Assembly (NCBI RefSeq): GCF_037975245.1 | Contig: NC_092568.1 | Coordinates: forward strand, 12,363,501-12,427,500 | Source: Apostichopus japonicus | Lineage: Eukaryota; Echinodermata; Holothuroidea; Aspidochirotida; Stichopodidae | DNA: 64,000 nt | Direction of reading: 5' to 3' | Notes under the pieces: model-generated | Told to the model about the DNA's origin: nothing | The model's input: the letters and a program-made list of their open reading frames with translations, nothing else | Database searches by the model: none | In this document: positions 32,701 to 47,700 of the stretch, piece after piece | Layout: the number at the start of each line of letters is the position of its first letter | Position numbering within the stretch: the first letter of the stretch is position 1 | Position numbers and translations under genes: made by a program

Positions 32701-35700
32701 ACATTAACCATCATCATACTCACTGAAACTGTAATCTGAATCAGAACAAGTTTCCTGGCTTTAGATAAATATATTAAATAGATAAGATAGAATCTGCATG
32801 TTAAATAATACTTTCTAGAAATCAACATTATAATATCTATGAATAATGTCATCTATATCAGATAGTAAATGATTTAATCTAATATTTCCCACCATCTATA
32901 ATGAAATATACACCATACGTTCTATGAGTTTTGTGGCTATAGATAACTACATTATACATACTGAAATATGTTAAAGAATACTACAGTATCTAGTAATCAA
33001 CATTATAATATTTATGGACGTGTCATCTATATCAGATAGTAAACGATTTATTCTAATATTTCCAACCATCTATAATGAAATATACAACATAGATTCTATT
33101 ATGAGTTTTGTGGCTATAGATAACTACAATATAGATACTGAAATATGTTAAATAATACTATCTAGTAATCAACATTATACTATTTATGGATAATGTCATC
33201 TATATCAGATAGTAAATGATTTATTCTAATATTTCCAACCATCTATAATGAAATATACAACATAGATTCTATTATGAGTTTTGTGGCTATAGAGTTCTAC
33301 ATTATAAATACTGAAATAGTCATGTTAAATAATACTATCTAGTAATCAACATTATAATATTTATGGATAATGTCATCTATATCAGATAGTAAATGATTTA
33401 ATCTAATATTTCCCACCATCTATAATGAAATATACACCATAGATTCTTTTATGAGTTTTGTGGCTATAGATAACTACATTATACATACTGAAATATGTTA
33501 AAGAATACTACAGTATCTAGTAATCAACATTATCATATTTATGGACATGTCATCTATATCAGATAGTAAACGATTTATTCTAATATTTCCTACCATCTAT
33601 AATGAAATATACACCATAGATTCTTTTATGAGTTTTGTGGCTATAGATAACTACAATATAGATACTGAAATATGTTAAATAATACTACAGTATCTAGTAA
33701 TCAACATTATAATATTTATGGACATGTCATCTATATCAGATAGTAAACGATTTATAATTCTAATATTTCCTACCATCTATAATGAAATATACACCATAGA
33801 TTCTTTTATGAGTTTTGTGGCTATAGATAACTACAATATAGATACTGAAATATGTTAAATAATACTACAGTATCTAGTTATCATCATTATAATATTTATG
33901 GACATGTCTTCTATATCAGATAGTAAACGATTTATTCTAATATTTCCTACCATCTATAATGAAATATACACCATAGATTCTTTTATGAGTTTTGTGGCTA
34001 TAGATAACTACAATATAGATACTGAAATATGTTAAATAATACTACAGTATCTAGTAATCATCATTATAATATTTATGGACATGTCATCTATATCAGATAG
34101 TAAACGATTTATTCTAATATTTCCTACCATCTATAATGAAATATACACCATAGATTCTTTTATGAGTTTTGTGGCTATAGATAACTACAATATAGATACT
34201 GAAATATGTTAAATAATACTACAGTATCTAGTAATCATCATTATAATATTTATGGACATGTCTTCTATATCAGATAGTAAACGATTTATTCTAATATTTC
34301 CTACCATCTATAATGAAATATACACCATAGATTCTTTTATGAGTTTTGTGGCTATAGATAACTACAATATAGATACTGTAATATGTTAAATAATACTACA
34401 GTATCTAGTAATCATCATTATAATATTTATGGATAATGTCATCTATATCAGATAGTAAACGATTTATTCTAATATTTCCTACCATCTATAATGAAATATA
34501 CACCATAGATTCTATTATGAGTTTTGTGGCTATAGATAACTACATTATAGATACTGAAATATGTTAAATAATACTATCTAGTAATCAGCATTATAATATT
34601 TATGAATAATGTCATCTATATCAGATAGTAAACGATTTATTCTAATACTTCCCACCACCTATAATGAAATATACAACATACGTTCTATGAGTTTTATGGC
34701 TATAGATAACTACATTATACATACTGAAATATGTTAAAGAATACTACAGTATCTAGTAATCAACATTATAATATTTATGGACATGTCTTCTATATCAGAT
34801 AGTAAACGATTTATTCTAATATTTCCTACCATCTATAATGAAATATACACCATAGATTCTTTTATGAGTTTTGTGGCTATAGATAACTACAATATAGATA
34901 CTGAAATATGTTAAATAATACTATCTAGTAATCAGCATTATAATATTTATGAATAATGTCATCTATATCAGATAGTAAACGATTTATTCTAATACTTCCC
35001 ACCACCTATAATGAAATATACAACATACGTTCTATGAGTTTTATGGCTATAGGTAACTACATTATACATACTGAAATATGTTAAAGAATACTACAGTATC
35101 TAGTAATCAACATTATAATATTTATGGACATGTCTTCTATATCAGATAGTAAACGATTTATTCTAATATTTCCTACCATCTATAATGAAATATACACCAT
35201 AGATTCTATGAGTTTTGTGGCTATAGATATTAGATATAACTACATTTTAGATACTGAAATATGTTAAATAATACTATCTAATAATCAACATTATAATATT
35301 TATGTATTATTTCATCTATATCAGATAGTAAACGATTTAATATAATACTTCCCACCATCTGTAATGAACTATACACCATAGATTCTATGAGTTTCGTGGC
35401 TATAGATATTAGATAACTACATTATAGATACTGAAATATTCATGTTAAATAATACTTTCTAGTAATCAACATTATAATATTTATGGATAATGTCATCTAC
35501 TGTATATCAGATAGTAAACGATTTAAGCTAATTCTTCCCACCATCTATAATGAAATATACACCATAGATTCTATTATGAGTTTCGTGGCTATAGATAACT
35601 ACATTATAGATACTGAAATAGTCATGTTAAATAATACAATCTAGTAATCAACATTATAATATTTATGAATAATGTCATCTATATCAGATAGTAAACGATT

Positions 35701-38700
35701 TAATCTAATACTTCCCACCATCTATAATGAAATACACACCATAGATTATATGAGTTTTGTGGCTATAGAGTTCTACTTTAAAGATACTGAAATAGTCATG
35801 TTAAATAATATATACAATCTAGTAATCAACATTATAATATTTATGGATTCTATGAGTTCCGTTGCTATAGACAACTACAGTACATTATAGATATTGTCAT
35901 CTCAGCTAGTACTGTACTCGTATCTGTATTGTATTCAACACTGAATCTGAACACCAAAGATACTGTAACACTTTGCGTAACCTAGCATTTGCCACAGTGA
36001 TACTCGTGGATACTACAATCATAGACACTGTAATACTGTGGATTTAACACTATATAATAGTCCACTCCAATCCTCATTTACTGTAACCCGAGGCACACAG
36101 TGTTTCAAAACAGAAATGTGTCAGAAACAATTTGTCATGTGTCAAACCTGCCACAGAGTTTTTAATTCCCTCGTGAAAACGGAGCCTACCTGTAAGATCA
36201 TATGAGCGCGATAGAGGCAACCGTGCGTAACGTAGATAAAGTGGACGCCACCTTCCCTTCCCACTTGATGTTACCATAGGGAATAATTACGGGTACTAAA
36301 TAAATTGGATGAAATTATTGGGGGGGTAACTTGCCATGTTGAAGGGGGTACATCATAAAATCACATCATGTGAGGAATCTAGCTGTACATAAACACTTGG
36401 GAATTCAAAAACTTAGACATTTGTTGTCCTTCCCCATAGCAATCTTTTCCATTAAGACCATAAACAGTGATGGTGGGAACACATACACGAAACCAGTATC
36501 AATTTACATAAAGTAACGCACAGAGCAGAACGGTTGAATTTATATAAAAATTCACTGTTGATAGCACTGTGAGGTACAAGCAAAATGTCACTGGAAAGTA
36601 AAGTATTGATCACATTTTGTCTGGGAGAGTGGTCTGTAAAGTAATACCAAACTTATTTACATGTATATTTCAATTGTACTTAAAGATCTATTTGATACTG
36701 CAATGTGGAGATAGGTAACAACATCATCTGCGATTAATTTCATGATTACCTTCATATACATGTATACAGGAACAATGTAGGGTACTGTTGTCAATACAAT
36801 GCAGTATGTTGCATTAAATTCAAATTTCAAGTATTACTGTATTAGTGTATATTTGACATTGTGATCACCTTTTTCTTTTAACCTAAAACTACAGATGGGA
36901 AGGAGATTTTAAAACTAATCAAATAGTTTTAAAAATTGCTGTGGTCAGTAGTTTGCTCAAGTTCTTTCACAGTGATATTCATACAGGATTCTTGATCAGA
37001 GTTCTATTCTACAACTAATTCCAACTCACTAAAAGATTGCTTATCTGAAAAAAACTATGCTATAATTTCATAGCAGCTGGTTCATATTTCCGCAACTATA
37101 GACTTAACATATCGATTGAGCAGTTCAACTTGCTCTGAGGTATCACAACTTTGATTATGGTTGCACTACCAGCATAAAAAGAGGACCACCTCTCTCTTTC
37201 TTTATTGTAGTCTTGAATAGGAAAGATAATCACTATGATAACACCATTTATTTTAACCATTATGTACAACAATAATTTAAGTCATCACAAAAGTGGTGAT
37301 GACATAAATGTATCCTTAAATATAATATCCCTATGCTGCTTCTCTTTTGTACGTACAAATATTTTCTCAAGATTTTGAATGCGATATTTTAACAGAGGAA
37401 GCTGGTTGGATCAGGAGAGTAGGATTCATTTTATTTGGAGTTATGGAGTACCAATGGAACATAGTGTGCACCAGTAGAGAAGAGACAGGTAAGTTATGGG
37501 ATAAGGGGAGAAACCTCTTGTTTATATCCTAATTAAATATTAGCTTTAAATTGCTTTACATTGCATTCCCTCTCAATACATCAACCCTTTCCCTCCCCCT
37601 TCCCCTCTGGGTAGGTGGAATGGGAAAGGGGAGGTCAAAGGTCAGAATGTTTTAGGAGGTGGAGAAAGTGGCTGCAAAGAGATGTTGAGATTTTTTTTTT
37701 ACCTATTTGCAGCAATCGGTGCTAGAAGAGGAGGCAGCCAATTATAGCCGGGTTCACAATGAGCGTCCAACCAGAGGAGTACCTCTCCTGTAGCATGTTG
37801 GGCACCGATGATTCTCGTTCTGATCAGACCTTCTCTTTTCGCGTTGCGATGCAGTAGGACCTTCCCTAAGAACTTTGGTTCCCTGATGTAGTCTTCCAGT
37901 GGTTGTTGAAGATGACCTAGTTTAAACAAAACAGAGAGAAACAAAAAGATGAAAGAAATCCACCTACATGCATATATATATATACTGTACGTAGAACACA
38001 GATATGAGGCTATTAGACTGGCATCCCTGGACAGCTTCACTCAAAGCAAGGTGTTGCAAGATGCCAGTACTTAGAGGTCAGAGGTCAAATTAAGTGAAAA
38101 TGACATGAAACCTTCACAGAAATGATGAGAATGTCAAGTGCTATCAATTTACTTTAACATGGTAACTGATGTGAAATATTATGTGATCTAACGTCAAATG
38201 CATATCTTTAGTGTAGTTTTGCTAGCGATGAGATATGCAACTCTGTGGATTGCCCTCTTGTTTTGTTTTTTTGTGTTTTTGGTTTTGTGTTTTTGTGTGT
38301 GCATGCAGTCAAGCATTCAACAATAGAGCTATATATTATGCTACATCCTATTTACCCCCCAAGGTTTATGTCATTGTCAGGAATCAATGCAAGAACATTG
38401 CTGTCCATTTCACAACAAGAATTAGGAAAAGAATGAAAGTGAATAATGAAAGCAATAACTCAAGTATTTGACTATTATTGTCAAGTATTTGTCTAGTATT
38501 TGACTATTAGTAGTCAAGTCAAGTATTTGTCTAGTATTTGACTATTATTGTTAGTTTGTACTGAGCAAGCTAAACATAGCTTCCCTATAACTAGTCTGTA
38601 ATTTCTATAACAGAGCAGACCGTGAAGAGGAAAACAAACTACTTGAATTAGAAAGTGCTGGGAAACAATCCTTTTAATGCTGCTTTTCAAAATTTGCAGT

Positions 38701-41700
38701 AAACCATATAATACATGCCACTATGGGATATTATAATCCATAAACCTGTTAAAACAAGAATTGAAATTTAAGGAGAGAACATATAAGGCCTACCTACCAT
38801 AACCTAACACTGCGAAAACAATCCCTAAATGCTTCATTTCAAACATGCAGTAAACACTATTACAAGATATTATGGGATATCTAAAGTGCATATAAACATG
38901 TTAAACAAGAAATTTAAGAAGAAACCTTGTACCTTGCCCCAAAACTGGGAAACACAATCCCTGATATTACATTTCAATTATGAAATCAACTGTTATTACA
39001 TGCTACTATGGGATAACATCAAAATATCATAAAAATCTGTTAAATAAGAAATTTAAGCAGAAATCAAGTACTTTCACCTTAGACTGGGCAACAACCCCTG
39101 AATGCTATTTCAAGCACACAATCCACCACAGAAAAATAAAAAGCAAACTTACGGGGGAATCAATAATCAATATTTTGTGGCATATAAAATAAATAATTGA
39201 GGCCAATCCATGTTTACATAGTAGCAATGTATAAACTGTTAATACTATAAAAGTGAAATATATGTTTTAATAATTTGCTTTTTGGTTGGTTGGGTACAAA
39301 TCGTCAAATTTCAAGAGCTGTGTATACAGTAATATTGATCTGTTAACTATGCATGCTCATGTCATCTTTACTCTCAACTACAGTCCTCTCTGCGTTAAGA
39401 TATGATTTTGAATGAATTGTTATGCAGGGTCGGTATTCAAAGTGTGTTCCTGCATGGAAGGAAAGGATGAGGGGTGGCGGGGTGGCGGGGTGAAAGACAC
39501 TTCCATATATCAGACTGCAGTAGCTCAAGAGGTGAGGATCAAAACAAAGAAATGCTGGAGTTATCAAAATTTCTTACATGCATATTAATATATTTTTTAG
39601 TGTTTTTTTCCTTTCTTTTCTTTTCTTGATAATGACAATGTTTTATAGGGTTATTTTTAAAATTAAAGCTGGACTTCAAGTTAAGTATATAATCAAATGT
39701 TATGTTAATCTGCTTGAGTCACACTTAGTGCATTACTGAGTGACAATTCATCCAAACCAATGGGAAAAATCCACTTTTATACTGTAATTAACAAAACACA
39801 AATGAAGAGAACAAAATTGGTAATTAACGCTTATCTAAGTCTACAAACGCCTGTGTAGGTAAACATATCGATTAATTTAAATAGAAGACTTGAGAATAAT
39901 TAGAAATCCAACTCCACATGCTCTTTTAAAGTGAAATGAAATCACCAGTGATATACATATATAGTGGACATATCCATACACACAATTTTTTACACCGTAT
40001 TCCAACTGTCTGTACCAAAACCATTGTCAGCTGGTGTGGTATTACCAAGCATATTAAATTATCTCCGCTAGAGCGACAAGGAAACTGTATAAGAGACACA
40101 ATAGGATTACTACAGAGTGCTTTCAGAGAAGAGATGGTTAGGTGTGATCCAATTGTTCAATGACCAGCTGTGTCCTTATTAGTATACTAATCAATGGCAG
40201 CTGAAATGAATAACTTCCACAGCAGTGATTGAATCACATACAGTATATATACGTAAACTAAAGCGGGAAAAGGTCTCGGATATCCGAGCTATGGGTTATT
40301 TTCTGCCTTGGATGAGCTGGCAGCAACCAGCACTGACAATTAACGACTCCATTTATATGCATGAAACTGAGGGGCAATATTTTTGGGTATGTTCACTCAT
40401 TTCGGAGACATGTCAAGAAGCAAGAAGGGAGAAAATTTTACAAATATTCCATTCCAAAGAATATCAGATTGGAATATTTCTATTAATAATGTTCTGAAAT
40501 GATGAGGTGAATTTTCAGCCCTTCTTACAATGAAGCATACATAGCATATAAGTGATGCACATTTTGTAAATTGCAATGACTCAAACATGTACATCGCTTT
40601 TCACACGAAGGAGTTCAATGTGCGAGAATCTGTGTGTCAAAACCACACTGTGTATCAGCAAAACATGTTTTGTGTAATAATAACATCTTACGGCTCGCAA
40701 AAGTACAAACCAACACAAATGATAAAACTAACATCTTATATTTCTGCATGGTATAAGACAACAACAACAAACAACAAAAATAAAGGAGAAAAAAGGATTA
40801 CCTGTTGCTTTATATAAAAGTTTGTCTGAGCTTTGACAAAATTCACCAAATATGGTAAACATCAAATGATGTTCAAGTATTATTATTTTTTCTCTAACTT
40901 CTAGCTATATGACTGTTTGAAGATCAAGTTTCTTCCACTTAAAAATTAAAGAATTGGTACGAAACCATAACAAAGGAAGAAAGCCAAAAAAGTATCAGAT
41001 AAACTTTTATTATCCTTGGCGTAGAAAACTCTGGTTTCTTATGCTTACAAAAAGTTATCTTTTTTTTATAATTTTTATAAAATTATATATTAATTGGTAC
41101 TTTTAATAATATCTCAATATATAATATATATGTCCATATATATATATATATATCCATAAAATATATCATATGTAAATTATACTTACAAAATTTATACTTT
41201 TGGTACGATAAAATTATATATTAATTAATACTCTTAATAATATCTCAATATATAATATATAAATATATATATATAAAATATCATAGTTTCAAATTTATAC
41301 TATTTATACGATAAAATTTATACTTATATTTCGTTGTGAAACTGAAGCCCTCCCCCCCCCCCCCCACAATTTGTCAATGTCTTGGAATACTTTTAATGTT
41401 GAGAACCAAAGTAATTTACTATCGAGAAGGAAAAGAAAAAAAGCAGAAATTGGATCATGTTAAACGTTGGAGACAATACTCCGGCCCTTGAAATGTTCAT
41501 GCCATATTGCATGCTGACTACATTCACACCAAGATCCCACAGGTGATTTGATCAGAACACTCAGTCAACAGTTTTTCCGAAATTGCTTTTTGATTTTAAT
41601 TTACATAATAATGCATTAAATTGACAGGGCCATTGTAGCCATTTTGAAAACAACATTTACACAATTGTTGCAAAACAAGCAAAAGACAAAAAGAACAGAA

Positions 41701-44700
41701 AAACTCTTTCCATGATTTTTCTTTGCCTTTTCTTCTTTCCATTCCAGTGCAGGAAGAAAAGAAAAGATTATAAAACAGGCAAACCAAGACTTGTTGCTCC
41801 TTGGGGTATAATTTAGTTTTTTCTTTATTCAGCAAGAGAGAGAGAGGTCCAATTTATGAGGCTTGAAACATTTAAAACTCATAAAAACAAAAACCAATGT
41901 TCTCCTCCAAAACTTTTTAAAATTTTTTAAAAATATCAAATTTCTCACATCTTCCAACAATTTTGTGCAGAAGATCTCTACCTCCACACAAAGTTTCAAA
42001 TTCTAGCAACAGAAAATACTGCTGTAACAGTTTTGCACAGATCAGGTGCTAAACTTCACATATTTGAAGTTTCTCGATAACTTCTATTGCATTTTATCGT
42101 CGTTATAAATTCTTCCATCTTACCAGCTGTCGCGGTTGAACAGACAGAGAGAAAACAGAGTTGTGTGATCATCACAGGGATTGAAGAAGAACAAAAAGGG
42201 ACTGGCCCTTGTCTCATCTTATTTGATAGTTTTGCATCATCATAAAATGCAGGACAATTCTTAAAGGCATTGAAGACTCGCCCCAAACCGTGTGCAGCGC
42301 TCTGAAAAAGTTAACTTTCCATTGCTTGCAAGTGAAGTTTTCTTCTTGTCGCTACAAAATGCAGACAGTAATGAAACGTAATACCTTGTTTTCTTTTATC
42401 TAGACCTGAGATGTCCATCCCTGCTATGTTCACTATGTTGTGGGTATTGACCGTAGCTGTATGTGTTGACTGTACACTAGTGTCTAATTACCGACAGTAG
42501 CAAGCTGTGTGTGTATTTTCTGGGATCGATGGTGGTGTCTAACACTTCTGTTACACCTCATTCGAAACTAGGTCAGATTACCTGCATGAGACGTTTCTTT
42601 GTACGTGAGTCTTCACACCCTTTATAAAAGATGGTTTGTAATAAAAAAAAATTATATTCAATATTATAATATTTCAATCAATGTCAGACTGAGAAGAGAG
42701 AGTGGATGTTGACCTCAGAACTTGGTCAAAGCTGGGGAGGGCTAAAACAAATGTTACAAATTTCTATACATTAAGGTATATCGGAGTGCATATGTTGTTT
42801 GGATACGAAATTGTATCTCTTTCAATTGCATAATCTTGTTTCTCGATATCAGGACTTAGAATTCACGGTTTGATTCGACCTCGTCCTGAACTATTTCACC
42901 AAGGTCTTGAATAACTGTGATGTTTAAAACTTTTGTCGTCAGCTTTGCTTTAAGGCAAGATCCATAAATTTATATATTTACCAAAACAAACTAAAGGAGG
43001 ATGCCATGGCAAAAAGTTACATAATTTGAATTTTGCATCAGAAATCAAACTCTTAAAGTCTAAAAAGTTTGGAAAAATCAAAGAATATATTGAACTTCCA
43101 GAGTGAATAAATGTACTAAGATTACCCTTAAGCCAAGTTTCCTCCCCCCCCTCCCCCCCCCCCAATGCTACAAGGGCTGCCGTGAGTCTGGATGACACTT
43201 CCCACTGTGATGATCCTGTAATTATCTCTGCATCACCAACAGTCATGGTCCATTGCCCAGCCATGCATCCAAGCATAAACATGGTTTTTATATCTATGAA
43301 AGCTTTACCTCCCAATCTGTAAATCCAATTAACATGCCCGAAACTGTAAACTGTAAACAAAATTGCCTTCGACACACCAATAACCGTCATCATATTTATA
43401 ATTTACGAGATTAGACACGCCAGATATAATGGGTGCGACACATTCTGGTATCGTGACTTCATAGTACTCACTGTAAGACTCCACCACAGAGGATGCTACC
43501 GTGAGACTCGTTGCTGCGACGTAATTCTAGAAATAAGTGACACTTCTGTACATGTTTAATGTTGTTTTTTCTTGGAAGCTTTCATAGCAAATAAATAAAA
43601 ATTTAGGAGACATACTTTAATTACTCGATCTTACCACAACACACCCCAAAGCTAAACCAATTTATACTTTTGATTTACAAATGCAATTCAAGTATGCTGT
43701 AAATGTCATAGTGAGTAATCTGGTTTGTCTTAAAATTGAGAGCCTGGGTAAAAAATTATGCCTACAGTAGGATTGAAAATTTTGGCTAGTGGCTGTTTTA
43801 GCGTCTAAGTTTGTGTCAGGAACAAACATGAAATATGTTTTAGATATTTTATTACTATAATTAATTCACTGGAATATATATTTATCACATTACCATGAAA
43901 AGCGTTAACTTTTTTTCAAGTTTCTATTCTGCAATTCTCTACTATTTAAAGATGTTCCTATGCTGTAATCTATCTGTTGTTCTATAAGGTATTTTGCCCC
44001 CCCCCCCACACCAACCTCCCCCACCTACCCCCTGCTAACACTCTGCAAATGCTGCATGAATGCAGCATAGAATCTGAAAAACATCCATTGCTGAGTTATT
44101 CACACTTTACTCAACTTGAGTCAACATTTTTCTACACCCAAAACTTGAAGCTCAAAGTTGTTGACCAATCAAAATGCAATGTTACTGACAGTATGAATAT
44201 TCAGTGCAAACAGTTTTGTTGCAGTTGAAGTCTACTTCAGTTAAAAACAAATCGACTAAGACACAAATAAATTACAGAGTGAATATATAAATATATTTTC
44301 ATTCTTGTCATATCAATCTCAGATGGCCATTACAGTACATCATTTGATTCTGAGAGAGAATTCAAATACAAACAATCAATTCGACCTTGATGGATTATGT
44401 CATCTATAAAGACTTCTGAGGTCAAACTAGTTTTATTTATCCTATTCACCCTTGCAACTGTATGTTAGAAGTTATTCCCACATACCAAATATACAATATT
44501 TCAGTCAATAACACCTCTATCAACAAAAAGAACAAAAGTAAAGATTAAAAGAAAAAATTAAACTTTAAAGCCTAATAGTATGGTGAAGCCATCTTTAGAC
44601 TTAGATGAAGTCTTCAGTCTAGAAGGAAACAATTTAAAACGTGATATCTCTTGACTGGAAAAAGTGACCATTTCTATTGTAAGTTTTCTGGGGTACTCGA

Positions 44701-47700
44701 GCATCCTAAGCACTTCGGTTTCACATAGGTTGTGTTGAAGACTGGGCACGATACTCGTTTAAATAGGGGGTTAATCAACGGTCTAGAGTGCGTTACTCAC
44801 AGGATTAATGCACGATCGGGGGATAATGCAAGCGATGCACGAGGATGGAGCCCGAGTGCATCCAGCGATAGCATTAACACCCGGAGTGCATTAATCATGT
44901 GAGTAACGCACGCTAGACCGTTGATTAACCCTGTTCATTCATACACTACCATTTGTGTGGGGGAAAAATCATAAAACAAAACATTTTTGGTTACATATAA
45001 CCAAAGATTTATTAAAAAGATGCCCCGTAATTTTACCGTGCGTTACTCACAGGATTTACCACGATCAGCTGACCTGAATGGACCAATAGGATTTAGGAAT
45101 CTTTACTAAGTATGAATGAACCACTTATTAACTGGGATCTTTTCATGCGCCATGATTATTTTGGAGATATATACAACTTACAAGGACATTAACAATGCTT
45201 CAGTGAAGTGTAGGCGTATGTTTGTAGCAGCAACATGGAATCTTTTCTTATCACTTGCTAATTTATAGCATTTGAGAAAACAAAAGAGGCCTTGCATGAA
45301 GATTGGATGATTAATGATAATTCACATGTGAACAAAGACATGGTACCTTAATGTGGCAAATACTGCACCGTGATTAATCACCTGAAACTTCACATGTAGC
45401 TTTGAACTCAACGTTTTAATTGTGTGCTAACAATTTCTGACAGTTTTCAAAGCTCTTTCCTGGATGTTGAAAAATTTCAAAAATATTTCCAAACATTGCA
45501 AAGTGTTTGAATTAGACAATTGAACATTTCAGTGCTTACAGTAGGTGAAATATGAAGAGAGTTACAGAAACATCGTTAAGTGACAGCTGATTTCAAAGCA
45601 TCGACGTCGATTCTTGTCTATTCTGCCGTAAAGTCATATTTCAAATTACATAAATGTTTACCAAAGATATGCTGGAAACATCAACATAAGTTACCTATAG
45701 TCAAGACAATACAGTTTATCACCCTCGCCACCCCCCTAACGGCCCCTTCCTCTCCCACAAACAACCTCCTAGCCTTCCCTTCTTCATTTGCACTTTTAAT
45801 AAAATGTGTAGAATGTATTTCAAACATTCTTGTTGACTCTATAAGAATATTAACACACTCTTTTGTGTCTTCTCATTCTCATTAACTTCAAAAACAGAAA
45901 GCAATTTTAAATCATTAATCAAACACTTGAAGCACAATACAACTTGCGGTTACTAACAGTACTACTTCTTCGTGATCAGAAACCGAAAGTTTGTAAAAGA
46001 AAAATGGTTGAATTTTTAACAACAAACCTTTGGTACTGAAATCATCGACTAGTAGTATCTCTTTAAGAAGATGAGGAGGCGATCTGTTGAAGACGCTGTG
46101 AACCGTCCGTAGCAAGGTAGACCAGCCCTCGTTATGAAAGACAATAATGACACTAGTTGAAGGCAGGTTCTTTGGATAATGCCAGTACTTACATCTGATG
46201 CAAGAAAAAAAGGACAGAGTAAAATAAAAATTACATTCAAGTTATAGAATGTTCAAGGTATTTCAGATTCAGGAAAACAAAGTGTTCCAGACAAAACTTG
46301 TAAAAAAAAGAGTATTTGAAGGAACAGATTTTGAAAGGGCAGTTCTAGATGTAAATTTATATGCTGCACTCAGTCAATACGACAGCAACTAAAACACTAC
46401 ATTTAAAGGTGCACGTTTTTAATGGGGAGAAATCAGGACTTTGGGGTCTCTGAGTTTTGAGATTATTTCCACACAATATAAATGGTACAATGGTATTTAA
46501 TTTACATAAATACAAGGTTGAGGAGGAGGACTGAAGAAGCATGGTTTTAACAAGCAGTCCCCTACTATCCACCACCCCCCCCCCCCCTCTCCTTTTTTTA
46601 GCAAATAACTAGAAAGAAAGAGCAATGAAAAAAAAACAGAAGAAGATAAAAAATTAACAGAAGCCTCTGTAAGTCATTATTTAATGGGGAAAAATCAGGA
46701 CTTTGGGGTCTATCCATGTGCATGAGCAAGACTTGGGCAAGTCTAAAAATGACATTATGGAGTCAATAGTATTTGAATTTGTAACTTTTATCTTTATCCA
46801 TTACTGTGCTTCCATACTTAAATTGACAGGACTGTTTTGTTGTTTGTATTTTGCTTTTAGGCTTTTATTTTATTTTTATTATGGAAGGTACAGATGGGGG
46901 GGATGGTTGCAAATGTTGTCCGTTAAATCTTAAAAGAGATTTTAATATAAGCTACTACTAATATTGACATCATCATTACCCTCAATAATTCATATCAATC
47001 AAAAGCATATTAAATAAAAAAACAACATTTGAGCAGCTTCAGTATGTAAGCTCCTTGTGGCACATATCATTGCACAATATGGCACCTACAGTATGAACTC
47101 AACAGTGCAATTTATTTTACTTGAGATATTTTATACAGCATTGTGTCCTTATCCTTCTATCCTCATATGATCTGGCTATTTTAGTCCTTTAACACTACAT
47201 TCCCACAGTCCTGTAAATGATGTTTGCTTCTCCCATTGACAACAGTTATTAACTTTTGGCAAGTCAAGGCACCCTTTCACTGCCTCACTGCAGTCATGCA
47301 CCACTTCACAATCCCTTCATCAATCAAGTGACACCAAATCAGGGTCTTATTCCACCTCTTTCTAAGACAAAATATGATGAGTCCCTTATGAATTAACAAT
47401 GTCTCCAGCATTTAGTGGATTTGAGTTTTGAGTTTATTTCCACACAATATAAATGGTACAATGGTATATTTATATATTTACATAAATACAAGGCAGTGGA
47501 GAAGCATGTTTATTACAAGCAGTCCCCCTACTAACCACCCCCCCCCCCTCTCTTTTTTTTAACAAATAACTAGAAAGGAATAGCAATGAAAAACAACAGA
47601 ATATGGAGATACATAAGTTACAGAAGCCTCTGTAAGTCATTATAAACATATCTAGCTGCACTGCACTTGCTGGATCTAACGATTAGGTGATAATTGGACA

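Larger units (their letters stand above)
37917..46027 (-). other. GALNT7 intron 3 (8.1 kb)
   Basis: Longest intron of the gene. Besides the tandem repeats (38640-39130, 41035-41340), the unidentified coding-like stretch (43140-43525) and the foldback element (44768-44931), no exon or RNA gene could be supported. Confidence 0.6.

Noticed and set aside
35672-35890. 72-codon open frame at the end of the satellite
   Set aside because: It is a translation of 177-bp satellite DNA and has no protein-like features beyond the repeat.
42056-42286. Open frame on - beginning [10 protein letters not shown]
   Set aside because: Some protein-like texture, but no splice sites fitting GALNT7, no recognisable family and no stronger signal around it.
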